DNA of 64,000 nucleotides. Origin: JBBDWR01 sp040902745. Lineage in GTDB: Bacteria; Actinomycetota; UBA4738; HRBIN12. The notes below the pieces were generated by a model. That model saw only the letters and a list, made by a program, of their open reading frames with translations, had not been told where the DNA came from and made no database searches. Positions 42,275 through 50,092 of the stretch are shown here, piece by piece. The DNA lies in contig JBBDWR010000008.1 of assembly GCA_040902745.1 (NCBI GenBank), positions 1 through 64,000 on the forward strand, written 5' to 3'. Position 1 is the first letter of the stretch; the number at the start of each line of letters is the position of its first letter. Made by a program: the position numbers and the translations under genes.

Positions 42275-42661
42275 GTGGCACGAAAGAAGCAGCCCCCGGT
42301 CAGCGCCGAGGACCGCAAGATCCTCGGGGGATTGCTGCGCGACCTGCGACGCGCGGCCGGATTCCGCTCGGTGGAGAAGGCGGCGGCCACCAAGGGGTGT
42401 CCTGCGGCCCGCCAGACGATCTATGCCTACGAGAGAGGCGGACTCGTGCCCAGCCTCAAGCAATTCCTCGAGCTCGCGGAGTTCTACGTGCTCGACGCTC
42501 CCACGCCGGAGTCCAAGGCGGAAGCGGACCTGCGTGCGCAGGGAGTCGCGGCCGTCGTGCGCGCCCTGGCCCTGCCGGCGTATCACGTCACCGAGGCACA
42601 CGGCCTGATCGCGCGGATGCAGCCCGTGACCGTGAAGCGCCGGGGCCGCGCGAAGGGGTGA
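42275..42661 (+). CDS. XRE-like helix-turn-helix protein
   Basis: 128 residues. Residues about 13-65 form a helix-turn-helix: L-L-R-D-L-R-R-A-A-G, then R-Q-T-I-Y-A-Y-E-R-G-G-L-V-P-S-L-K-Q-F-L-E-L-A, which follows the XRE pattern with the Tyr-Glu-x-Gly turn. The C-terminal half is helical without known motifs, and its end is basic (K-R-R-G-R-A-K). GTG 42275 has GAGGAG 7 bases upstream, a clear start. It probably binds DNA as a dimer, and the palindrome about 190 bases upstream may be its own operator. It is followed after 4 bases by the epimerase gene. Confidence 0.8.
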   Translation: MARKKQPPVSAEDRKILGGLLRDLRRAAGFRSVEKAAATKGCPAARQTIYAYERGGLVPSLKQFLELAEFYVLDAPTPESKAEADLRAQGVAAVVRALALPAYHVTEAHGLIARMQPVTVKRRGRAKG

Positions 42662-42665
42662 GCCG

Positions 42666-43103
42666 GTGCTGACCGACCTGGACCACGTGGGCATCGCCGT
42701 CGCGGATCTCGAGACCGCCGTCGAGCTGTATCGATCCTCGTTCGCGATCGAGCCCGCCCATCGGGAACGCGTCGTCGACCAGGGGGTCGAGGAGGTCCTC
42801 TTCGCGGTCGGCTCCTCCTACATCCAGCTCCTCGGCGCGATGGGGCCGGATACTCCGGTCGGGCGGTTCCTACAGACCCATGGGCCCGGTGTGCATCATG
42901 TTGCCTACCGTGTCGACGACGTCGCCGACGCGATCGAGCAGCTCCGGACCCGCGGAGCCCGCTTGGTCGACGAACGGCCTCGCCCGGGATCGCGAGGCAC
43001 GACGATCGCGTTCGTCCACCCGAAGAGTTTCGGAGGCGTGCTCGTCGAACTCGTGCAGGAGGCCTCTACGGAAGATCCGTGGAGCCCTCAGCCGGGGCGT
43101 TGA
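42666..43103 (+). CDS. mce: Methylmalonyl-CoA epimerase
   Basis: 145 residues, vicinal-oxygen-chelate fold. Metal ligands are recognisable as His7 (L-D-H-V-G-I-A-V), His78 (V-H-H-V-A-Y) and Glu128 (L-V-E-L-V). The F-V-H-P-K-S-F-G-G-V-L motif is typical of the family. It interconverts (R)- and (S)-methylmalonyl-CoA (or ethylmalonyl-CoA) between carboxylase and mutase steps. It starts with GTG 4 bases after the HTH gene. Its last 38 bases overlap the 3' end of the convergent ccr gene, which has a related role. Confidence 0.93.
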   Translation: MLTDLDHVGIAVADLETAVELYRSSFAIEPAHRERVVDQGVEEVLFAVGSSYIQLLGAMGPDTPVGRFLQTHGPGVHHVAYRVDDVADAIEQLRTRGARLVDERPRPGSRGTTIAFVHPKSFGGVLVELVQEASTEDPWSPQPGR

Positions 43104-44307
43104 TCAGCACCGAGACGTTCCCTTCGGGAAGTTTGCCGTCCCCCATCAGCTGATGGACGTGGCCGGCTTGGTCGTAGGGATAGGTCGCACCTAGCGTCGT
43201 CCGGATCTTCCCCGCACGTACGAGATCGTTGAACGCGGCTGCCTGCTCGTCGTTGAACAGGTGGGAGCCCTGATAACGCTTCTGCTGAAACCACAGGTAG
43301 CGCACGTCCACCATCGTGTCGTATCCGGTCGTGCCGGCGCAGATCACCACCATTCCCCCCTGATCGGCGACGAAGATCGACGTCGGGATCGTGTCCTGTC
43401 CGGGGTGGTCGAACACGATCCTCGGGTTGCGGCGCTCGCCGAGCACCTCCCAGATCGCCTTGCCGAACGCCTTGGCGCCACCGAACCAATCCTTCCACTC
43501 CGGGCTGTCCCAGGCCGGCGGGACTCCCCAGTGGGAGAAGTCCTTGCGGTTGACGTAGCCGACCGCGCCGAGTTGTTTGGCGAACTCGCCCTTCTGCGGA
43601 GACGAGACCACCGCCACCGCCTTGCCGCCCGCGTTCGTCACGAGCTGCACGCCCATCGAACCCAACCCACCCGAGCCGCCCCAGACCAGGACGACATCGT
43701 CGGGACCAACCGTGTGCGGCGGCCACCCGAAGAGCATCCGGTAGGCAGTCGCGCCGGTCAGGGTCGGGGCCGCGGCCTCCTCCCAGGTCAGCGAATCGGC
43801 TTTGGGCAGGCACTGATGGGCCTGGACCTTGGCGAACTGCGAGAACGAACCCCAGCACGTGTCGTAGCCCCACACGCGGAAGCTGGGAGCCAGGCCGGGA
43901 TCGTTGCCCTGCGCGACCCACGGATCGTCGTGGTTCCATTGGCCCGCGTGCACGATGACGCGGTCGCCCACCGCAACGTTGCTGACCTGAGAGCCGACCG
44001 CGTAGACGATCCCGCTGGCATCGGATCCGACGATGTGGAAGTCGGTCGGCTCATCCCACTTGGCCTGGGTCTTCGTCACGTCGACGGGGACCCCGCGCGC
44101 GGCCCACACGTTGTTGAAGTTCACGCCGGCGGCCATGACCATCACGAGCGCGTCGTGAGGCCCGAGTTCCGGAACGTCGATCACTTCATCTTGGATCGCC
44201 TTCTCCGGCTCGCCGTAGCGATCTGGCCGCACGAGCTGTGCATGCATCTGCGCCGGCACCTCGCCGATCGGAGGCAACTCGCCGATCTCGTACAGATCCT
44301 TCCCCAT
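43066..44307 (-). CDS. ccr: Crotonyl-CoA carboxylase/reductase
   Basis: 413 residues, medium-chain dehydrogenase/reductase. The N-terminus (M-G-K-D-L-Y-E-I-G-E) and G-V-N-F-N-N-V-W-A-A-R-G (61-72) are diagnostic of Ccr and include the Asn that holds CO2. The NADPH motif is G-G-S-G-G-L-G-S-M-G. F-D-H-P-G and W-F-Q-Q-K-R-Y-Q-G-S-H also match. It reductively carboxylates crotonyl-CoA to ethylmalonyl-CoA, or simply reduces it, supplying the ethylmalonyl-CoA pathway or acyl chains. The start is ATG 44305-44307; the open frame to 44703 is a shadow. It is convergent with and overlaps mce by 38 bases. Confidence 0.94.
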   Translation of the reverse strand: MGKDLYEIGELPPIGEVPAQMHAQLVRPDRYGEPEKAIQDEVIDVPELGPHDALVMVMAAGVNFNNVWAARGVPVDVTKTQAKWDEPTDFHIVGSDASGIVYAVGSQVSNVAVGDRVIVHAGQWNHDDPWVAQGNDPGLAPSFRVWGYDTCWGSFSQFAKVQAHQCLPKADSLTWEEAAAPTLTGATAYRMLFGWPPHTVGPDDVVLVWGGSGGLGSMGVQLVTNAGGKAVAVVSSPQKGEFAKQLGAVGYVNRKDFSHWGVPPAWDSPEWKDWFGGAKAFGKAIWEVLGERRNPRIVFDHPGQDTIPTSIFVADQGGMVVICAGTTGYDTMVDVRYLWFQQKRYQGSHLFNDEQAAAFNDLVRAGKIRTTLGATYPYDQAGHVHQLMGDGKLPEGNVSVLINAPAEGSTDLP

Positions 44308-44431
44308 GACTCTCACCCCTGTGCTCGGCCCGGACTCGCCGTGGCCGGATGGACGTCGTTCGAAGCGACCACGACGATACCCGCGGCTCCGCGGGGGCGA
44401 CCATCGGTCGAGTGAGGCTCGACCGAACGGA

Positions 44432-45349
44432 TCATGAGGCCGACGCGGATGCGGGACACGACGCTGCGCGGGGGCACCACGCGCAGTACCGACCGGGTCG
44501 CAATACGGGCTGCTCCCCGGCGGCGAGCCGTCCCGCGACGGCGAGGGCGGCCTCGATCCGGTCGGCCGCGCGGCTGATGGTGCGGTCGGTGACGTCTTCG
44601 ACCTGCCAGGTGCCGGACGCGAGGAACACGCTGGCAACCCGCGACGGTGCCACCCCGAAGCGGAGCAGGTGCACGAGCGCGTAGAAGCGGAGATCCTCCG
44701 CATGCTCGGGCCAGGCGCCCTCGCCTTTGATATCCAACAGCAGGCGTCCGTCGTCGTCCGAAGGACGGCCCAGCGACAGGTCGATCCGGCCGTCGAGGAT
44801 GAGTGCTGCTTCGGCGAGCTCTGCGCGCAGCCGCCACTCCGTCATCGGCGCGAGCCGAGCGCGCATGTGCCGCAGCGGCGGGAACGTCTCGCGGAACAGC
44901 ACGAGAGCGGTCATCGCCCGCATCAGGAGTTGATCGCGATCGATATCGTCGAGACCGTGCCAGTACCCGGAGAACGCGCGGTCGTCGTCGGCGAGACGGC
45001 CCGCGGCGATCTCCACGAGCTCATGTGCGTCGCGTTCGATGCGACCGCCGACGTCGAGCTCCACCGCCTTGTGGAGCAGCAGGCCCCCTGCCGTCTTACT
45101 CGAGTGCTCGAACGGCGGTCCCTCGCGCCGCAGCGCTGCGTCGAATCGCCCTTCGCACCTGCCCGCATCGGTCAGCCGCGCTTTGGTGAGGACGATCGGA
45201 TCGCGAAGCCCGGATCGAGCGAGCGCGGCTTCGAGCCGTTCGGCGAGCACCCTCGCGGACCCGACCTCGGAGCGCCGGCGAGCCCGCACGAGATCGGTCA
45301 GCGTGTTCGTCTGGACGTCGGTGAGCGCGACGGGTATGGGAGTCGGCAC
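44432..45349 (-). CDS. PD-(D/E)XK nuclease with Cas4/AddB-like iron-sulfur cysteines
   Basis: 305 residues. G-x-x-x-H at His93, then D-G-R-I-D (186-190) and L-L-D-I-K (Asp206, Lys208), form the RecB-family active site. One cysteine at 65 and three at 289, 292 and 298 give the split C...C-x2-C-x5-C pattern that binds [4Fe-4S] in Cas4, AddB and Dna2. No cas genes or helicase lie nearby, so it is a stand-alone nuclease of this group. It may act in DNA repair or end processing. The GTG start has TAGCAT 6 bases upstream and no Shine-Dalgarno. Confidence 0.82.
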   Translation of the reverse strand: MPTPIPVALTDVQTNTLTDLVRARRRSEVGSARVLAERLEAALARSGLRDPIVLTKARLTDAGRCEGRFDAALRREGPPFEHSSKTAGGLLLHKAVELDVGGRIERDAHELVEIAAGRLADDDRAFSGYWHGLDDIDRDQLLMRAMTALVLFRETFPPLRHMRARLAPMTEWRLRAELAEAALILDGRIDLSLGRPSDDDGRLLLDIKGEGAWPEHAEDLRFYALVHLLRFGVAPSRVASVFLASGTWQVEDVTDRTISRAADRIEAALAVAGRLAAGEQPVLRPGRYCAWCPRAASCPASASAS

Positions 45350-45355
45350 GGCTCG

Positions 45356-45361
45356 ATGCTA
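45356..45361 (-). promoter_or_regulatory. -10-like TAGCAT for the PD-(D/E)XK nuclease
   Basis: The minus-strand TAGCAT ends 6 bases before GTG 45349, again compatible with a leaderless mRNA. Confidence 0.4.
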
Positions 45362-45410
45362 GCCATGGGCACCGACACGTCGAGCGGTGGACGGGCCGCA
45401 GACACCTCGC

Positions 45411-45416
45411 TAGGGT
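45411..45416 (+). promoter_or_regulatory. -10-like TAGGGT upstream of lysozyme-like gene
   Basis: TAGGGT lies 75 bases before the ATG at 45492. The intervening leader contains the hairpin at 45443-45475. Confidence 0.35.
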
Positions 45417-45442
45417 GACCCCGGCCGTCGGCCCTTCCCCAT

Positions 45443-45475
45443 CCGGACGAGCGTCGACGGTCGCTCGCCGTCCGG
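45443..45475 (+). other. Leader hairpin before lysozyme-like gene
   Basis: CCGGACG pairs with CGTCCGG and AGCG with CGCT across an 8-base loop, with a 3-base bulge on the 3' side. It ends 16 bases before the start codon and could limit ribosome access. It does not match a riboswitch consensus that I can recognise. Confidence 0.4.
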
Positions 45476-45491
45476 GAACCACCACTCGCCC

Positions 45492-45998
45492 ATGATGACG
45501 ACACCCATCTCATCCGACGCTCGACGCGCCCGCCCGGGCCGCCCCTCCATGGCCGTCGCGATCGCGCTGCTCCTGACGTTGGCTGCGCCCGCGCACGCGA
45601 TGCCATCAGGTGACGTCGGCGACGCCTCCCTTCCGGGCCCGTGTCCGCTCGCTCGCGAAAACTCCGAGTCCGTACAAAAGTTCTCAAAGCGGCTGATCCG
45701 GTGTGCCGTCGCGCATTGGTCGGTTCGTGGCGGCACGAAGAAGGCGATCTGTATCGCGCGCCGCGAGAGCGGCCTGATCCCGAAGGCCACATCCCCGGAC
45801 GGCAAGTACCTCGGGCTGTACCAGCACGCCAAGCGCTACTGGCCGGGGCGCTACGACGCGTTCACCCTGCCGGAGTGGCAGCTCGACCGGAGCGCCCTCC
45901 ACGGCCGCACCGCTGCGATCGTCACGATCCGGATGGTGCATCGAGGCGGACGGGACGGCTGGGATCCCTGGCGCGGCCGTGGCTGCGCTATCTCCTGA
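45492..45998 (+). CDS. Secreted lysozyme-like (transglycosylase SLT-type) protein
   Basis: 168 residues. A signal peptide (cleavage near A-H-A, about residue 36) precedes a small lysozyme-fold domain. R-E-S-G-L-I-P contains the candidate catalytic Glu (about 90), and Y-L-G-L-Y-Q-H matches the G-L-x-Q loop of lytic transglycosylases. The C-terminal half has W-Q-L-D-R and a final W-D-P-W-x-x-R-G-C. Cysteines near 51, 70, 86 and 165 could make disulfides. It likely cleaves peptidoglycan outside the cell. Two consecutive ATGs (45492, 45495) are possible starts, with no strong ribosome binding site. Confidence 0.8.
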   Translation: MMTTPISSDARRARPGRPSMAVAIALLLTLAAPAHAMPSGDVGDASLPGPCPLARENSESVQKFSKRLIRCAVAHWSVRGGTKKAICIARRESGLIPKATSPDGKYLGLYQHAKRYWPGRYDAFTLPEWQLDRSALHGRTAAIVTIRMVHRGGRDGWDPWRGRGCAIS

Positions 45999-46011
45999 CC
46001 ACTGGGTGTTC

Positions 46012-46953
46012 TCAGCCCGGTGACGCCAGGCGCCGGCGTCGAACGGCGCGCTGCCCCGCGAGCGTGGCGCTGCCTGCGATCACGAGGCACGCGACGTTCA
46101 CTCCGAGCTGCGCCGCAGCCCCCAGCGCCTCGGTCGTGTTCGTGAGGGTGACCGCGACGCCGATCGCCGCCGCGGCCGGGATCGTGGTCACCGAGATCGC
46201 GACACCGACGGCGGCTCCGGACTTCGTGTTCTCGAAGGCGAGCATGCCGGCGACGCCCGCGGCGATCGCAACGATCACCGAGAAGACGTCCGGACTGGTG
46301 ACGAACGCAACGCGCTGGAGTCCCTCGAGGGAGAACGTCGCGGGGACCAACTCGCCGACACGCGAGCCGGAGGAGACGAGTGCGCTCGCGACGCTGGCCA
46401 CGAGCAGACCGAGCACCAATGTTCGGAGGGCTCGTGCGGCGAGCGCCACATCGCCCGTGACGACACCGACGTTCACCGCCGTGACCCGGGACAGATCCGG
46501 ACTTACCGCCATCGCTCCCACGATCAGGACGGGTTGGTCGGTCAGCACACCCACGGCCGCGATCACACCCGCGGCCACCATCGTCAAGACGTAGTTCCAC
46601 GATCCCTGGGCGTCGTTATGGGCCCGCTGCTTGATCTGTTCGAGCACCACGACGTCGGCTTCCACGTCCCAGTCGTCATCGCCGTCGCTCTCGATCCGGG
46701 GGTCGACCAGGGTGAGGTCGATGTCCGTGAAGGAGATCATCCCGTCGGTCCACGGACCGATCCGCTGCAGCGCCACGACCAACTCGTCGGTGGCGTCGTG
46801 GTGCACGAGCGCCGTGACGAGGTCGCCGCGCGGCTCGAGGACCACCTCGGGCATGCAGGCGACGTGCTGAACCTGTCGGACGCCGGCGAGGGCCACCAGG
46901 ACCTGTTCCGTCCGCGCGGAGGGGCTCACGATCCGCAGATGCACCATGGTCAT
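46012..46953 (-). CDS. DUF389 membrane protein
   Basis: 313 residues. A soluble N-terminal ferredoxin-like domain (about 1-90) leads a membrane domain of about five helices from residue 120. It includes D-Q-P-V-L-I-V-G-A-M-A-V-S-P-D, the DUF389 signature (usually G-A-M-x-I-S-P). The A-G-V-A-G-M-L-A-F-E-N-T segment also matches. The family function is unknown; transport has been suggested for some members. It is divergent from the carboxylase gene and 13 bases from the convergent lysozyme-like gene. Confidence 0.88.
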   Translation of the reverse strand: MTMVHLRIVSPSARTEQVLVALAGVRQVQHVACMPEVVLEPRGDLVTALVHHDATDELVVALQRIGPWTDGMISFTDIDLTLVDPRIESDGDDDWDVEADVVVLEQIKQRAHNDAQGSWNYVLTMVAAGVIAAVGVLTDQPVLIVGAMAVSPDLSRVTAVNVGVVTGDVALAARALRTLVLGLLVASVASALVSSGSRVGELVPATFSLEGLQRVAFVTSPDVFSVIVAIAAGVAGMLAFENTKSGAAVGVAISVTTIPAAAAIGVAVTLTNTTEALGAAAQLGVNVACLVIAGSATLAGQRAVRRRRLASPG

Positions 46954-46995
46954 GTGCGCATCTTGGCACGGCGTTCCCGCCGGGCCGGCGAACGC

Positions 46996-47001
46996 TAGAC
47001 T
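46996..47001 (+). promoter_or_regulatory. -10-like TAGACT for acyl-CoA carboxylase
   Basis: TAGACT ends 8 bases before ATG 47010. The intervening CCGGAGCC holds GGAG only 2 bases from the start, too close to act as a ribosome binding site, so a leaderless mRNA is likely. Confidence 0.45.
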
Positions 47002-47009
47002 CCGGAGCC

Positions 47010-48641
47010 ATGGCCACCACCGATGAGGAGCTCCCCCGAGGCGAAGGTCGCAAGCAGGAGGAGCTACTGCAGGCCCCGGAGGTTCCGATCCCCAGCGTTC
47101 GAGAGCGGATCGAGGAGCTGCGGGTGCGCCGTGAGGCCGCGCTCTCGCCCGGCGGGAAGGACGCCGCCCGCAAGCAGCACGACCGCGGCAAGCTCACCGC
47201 CCGCGAGCGGATCGACCTGCTGCTCGACAAGGACTCCTTCACCGAGCTCGAGACCTTCGCGAAGCACCGGGCACACGACTTCGGTATGGACCGGAAGCGA
47301 CCCGACGGGGACGGAGTCGTCACCGGCTTCGGAACCGTGGATGGGCGCCGCGTCGTCGTCACGTCGCAGGACTTCACCGTGATGGGCGGCTCGCTCGGAG
47401 AACGTCACGCGTCGAAGATCTGCAAGGCGCAGGATCTCGCGATGTCGACGGGGGTCCCCTTCGTGCAGATCAACGACTCGGGAGGCGCCCGGATCCAGGA
47501 GGGCGCTGCGTCGCTCGACGGCTACGGAACGATCTTCGAGCGCAACGTACGCGCGTCGGGCGTGATCCCACAGATCAGCGTGATCATGGGCCCGTGCGCC
47601 GGCGGGGCCGTGTACTCCCCCGCGATCACCGACTTCATCTTCATGGTGAAAGAGACCTCCCATATGTTCATCACCGGCCCCGAGGTGATCAAGACCGTCA
47701 CGGGAGAAGAGGTCTCCTTCGAGGAACTCGGTGGCGCGATGACGCACGCAGCTCGCTCGGGCATCGCATCGTTCGTCGCGCAAGACGAAGAGGACTGCCT
47801 CGCGCAGGTTCGCTACCTGCTGTCGTACCTGCCGGCCAACAACCTCGAGGATCCCCCGGCGTACGCCTCGACCGACGACCCCGAACGCCGGGGCGAGGCG
47901 CTGAACCACATCATCCCGGACTCGTCACGAGCGCCCTACGACATGCACGAGGTGATCCGGATCCTCGTGGACGACGGAGACCTCCTGGAGGTGTTCCCAC
48001 TGTGGGCGATGAATGTCCTCACGGGGCTCGCGCGCCTCGACGGGCGCACGATCGGTGTGGTCGCGAACCAGCCGAAGGTCCTCGCCGGGACGCTGGACAT
48101 CGACTCCTCGGAGAAGGCGTCCAGATTCATCCGCTTCTGCGACGCGTTCAACGTGCCGTTGCTGACGATCGAGGACACGCCCGGGTTCCTTCCCGGAGCG
48201 AGTCAAGAGTACGGTGGCATCATCCGTCACGGTGCGAAACTCGCGTACGCCTATGCCGAAGCCACCGTGCCGCGGATCACGGTGATCACCCGCAAGGCCT
48301 ACGGCGGCGCGTACGTCGTGATGAACTCCAAGGGGATGCGCGGCGACCTCGCCTTCGCGTGGCCGAGCGCGGAGATCGCGGTCATGGGACCCGACGGGGC
48401 TGTGAACATCGTGTTCCGCAAGGAGATCGAGAAGGCCGACGATCCGCAGGTCCGCCGAGCCGAGCTGATCGCGCAGTACCAGCGCACCTTCGCGACACCG
48501 TACGCGGCCGCCGAGCGCGGCTCGATCGACGACGTGATCGAGCCGACCGAGACGCGTCCCCGCTTGATCAAGGCCTTCCGGATGCTGTCCACGAAGCGTG
48601 AGTCCGTCCCAGCCCGCAAACACGGGAACATCCCGCTGTGA
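47010..48641 (+). CDS. pccB: Acyl-CoA carboxylase beta chain (propionyl/acetyl-CoA carboxyltransferase)
   Basis: 543 residues, full-length carboxyltransferase. Oxyanion-hole segments are visible as N-D-S-G-G-A-R-I-Q-E-G and G-P-C-A-G-G-A-V-Y-S-P in the N-domain. I-E-D-T-P-G-F-L-P-G, R-H-G-A-K-L-A-Y-A-Y and K-A-Y-G-G-A-Y-V-V-M-N-S-K are in the C-domain. At the substrate-choice position after G-F-L-P-G the sequence resembles propionyl-type enzymes, but specificity is not certain. The product methylmalonyl-CoA would go to the epimerase at 42666. The biotin-carrying alpha chain is not in the window. A 101-residue gene follows 7 bases later. Confidence 0.94.
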   Translation: MATTDEELPRGEGRKQEELLQAPEVPIPSVRERIEELRVRREAALSPGGKDAARKQHDRGKLTARERIDLLLDKDSFTELETFAKHRAHDFGMDRKRPDGDGVVTGFGTVDGRRVVVTSQDFTVMGGSLGERHASKICKAQDLAMSTGVPFVQINDSGGARIQEGAASLDGYGTIFERNVRASGVIPQISVIMGPCAGGAVYSPAITDFIFMVKETSHMFITGPEVIKTVTGEEVSFEELGGAMTHAARSGIASFVAQDEEDCLAQVRYLLSYLPANNLEDPPAYASTDDPERRGEALNHIIPDSSRAPYDMHEVIRILVDDGDLLEVFPLWAMNVLTGLARLDGRTIGVVANQPKVLAGTLDIDSSEKASRFIRFCDAFNVPLLTIEDTPGFLPGASQEYGGIIRHGAKLAYAYAEATVPRITVITRKAYGGAYVVMNSKGMRGDLAFAWPSAEIAVMGPDGAVNIVFRKEIEKADDPQVRRAELIAQYQRTFATPYAAAERGSIDDVIEPTETRPRLIKAFRMLSTKRESVPARKHGNIPL

Positions 48642-48648
48642 GCGCCCG

Positions 48649-48954
48649 ATGAGCGAACGCGAGCCCGGTCGCGCGAACGGGGCTCCCGAGGGCGACCGTC
48701 GGTCGGCCCGGTACGAGACACCCCCCACGCTGGAGCCCGACGAGGAGCGCGCGGTGATCGCGGCACTCGAGCGGTACTTCCACGGCGAGGCCCGGCGGCC
48801 ACCGGCATGGACGCTCGCCGGCCGCCTCGAGCAGACGGGGCAAGGTGCGCTCCAGGCGCGCCGCATGATGGACGCCCCCTGGGGAGCCCCCACGCGCGCG
48901 CCGTTCGCACGCCGCGGCAGCGTGTCGCTGTGGGGCCGCTCGGACGTCCGATAG
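48649..48954 (+). CDS. Small protein next to carboxylase, possible epsilon-like subunit
   Basis: 101 residues, polar, no signal or membrane segment. It contains P-D-E-E-R-A-V-I-A-A-L-E-R-Y-F (about 29-43) and A-W-T-L-A-G-R-L-E (about 53-61). Actinobacterial acyl-CoA carboxylases often have a small epsilon subunit encoded directly after the beta chain. Position and size fit, but I do not recognise the sequence as that family. ATG 48649 is chosen because upstream codons overlap pccB. Confidence 0.6.
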   Translation: MSEREPGRANGAPEGDRRSARYETPPTLEPDEERAVIAALERYFHGEARRPPAWTLAGRLEQTGQGALQARRMMDAPWGAPTRAPFARRGSVSLWGRSDVR

Positions 48955-48964
48955 GCGGCCACTC

Positions 48965-50089
48965 GTGACCTCGGTCGCGTTCCACATCGATCAGCTGTTC
49001 TTCAAGACGCCGGGCGGCATCGGTACCTACGTCCGGGAGCTCGCACCCGCATTGTCGCGCCAGGATCCCTCGCTCGACCTGCGACTGTTCCATTCGCGCT
49101 TCCCCTCCGCGGGCGCGCCGGAGCGATGGCTGCGCGAGCACTGGGTCGAGGAGCTGCCGCACGAGATCCGCACGCTCTACCCGCGCTGGGATCTGTTCGG
49201 CCGGCCACCGCTGCCGGTCGGACTTCGCGGCACGGACGTCGTCCACGCGACGAACCCTTCCGCGATCCCACCGGTCGGGGCGCGACAGAAACTCGTCGTG
49301 ACGATCCACGATCTTGCGTTCGAACACTTCCCCGAACTCTTCCCGCGCCAGTCACGGCTGCTGTATCGACTCGGCCTGCGCGCGGCGATCCGGCGGGCGG
49401 ACGCGATCCTCACGCCGTCGCGCAACACCGCCGAGGATCTCGTCTCGCGCACCAACGTGCGGCCGGATCGGATCCACGTTGTCCCGCTGGCTGCCGCGTT
49501 GCGATCCTCGGACACGGATCCGAAGGAAGCGCGCGACCGGTTGAAGGTCGCGGCACCGTACGTCCTGTTCGTCGGGACGCTCGAGCCGCGCAAGAATCTC
49601 GTTCCCCTCGTGCGCGCGTACCGGCGTGTCGCGGGCGGGGGTCTGCCGCACACGCTCGTGCTTGCGGGGCCGATGGGGTGGCAGCCGGCAGCCCTCCTTC
49701 GCGAACTGGCGCTCGACGGCCCGGGCGACATCGTCCTGACCGGAGCGATCCCGGCCCACGACCTCGACGCGCTCTACCGGGGCGCTGGTGCCTTCGTCTA
49801 CCCCTCGCTCTACGAAGGCTTCGGCCTCCCCGTGCTCGAGGCGATGGCTCGAGGGGTCCCGACGATCGCCTCCAACGTGTCGAGCGTGCCGGAGGTGCTC
49901 GGCGACGCGGGCATCGCCGTCGACCCACGCTCGGTCACCGAACTCGCCGACGCGCTAGAGCGGGTACTTACGCAGGAGTCCCTGGCTGATGACCTCTCAA
50001 CTCGGGGGCGCGAGCGAGCGCGACGCTACACCTGGGACGAGACGGCCCGGCGTACCCTGCAGGTCTACGAGAAGACGATCGAGGGATAG
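48965..50089 (+). CDS. GT4 family glycosyltransferase
   Basis: 374 residues, GT-B fold. The N-terminal loop is T-P-G-G-I-G-T-Y. The donor domain has F-V-G-T-L-E-P-R-K-N-L and Y-P-S-L-Y-E-G-F-G-L-P-V-L-E-A-M-A-R-G, with the E-x7-E pair, then V-S-S-V-P-E-V. It is built like the enzyme at 17663-18823 and may come from the same duplication. It starts with GTG 10 bases after the small carboxylase-linked gene and ends 3 bases before a GT2 gene. The pair may add sugars to a lipid or polysaccharide. Confidence 0.92.
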   Translation: MTSVAFHIDQLFFKTPGGIGTYVRELAPALSRQDPSLDLRLFHSRFPSAGAPERWLREHWVEELPHEIRTLYPRWDLFGRPPLPVGLRGTDVVHATNPSAIPPVGARQKLVVTIHDLAFEHFPELFPRQSRLLYRLGLRAAIRRADAILTPSRNTAEDLVSRTNVRPDRIHVVPLAAALRSSDTDPKEARDRLKVAAPYVLFVGTLEPRKNLVPLVRAYRRVAGGGLPHTLVLAGPMGWQPAALLRELALDGPGDIVLTGAIPAHDLDALYRGAGAFVYPSLYEGFGLPVLEAMARGVPTIASNVSSVPEVLGDAGIAVDPRSVTELADALERVLTQESLADDLSTRGRERARRYTWDETARRTLQVYEKTIEG

Positions 50090-50092
50090 GGG

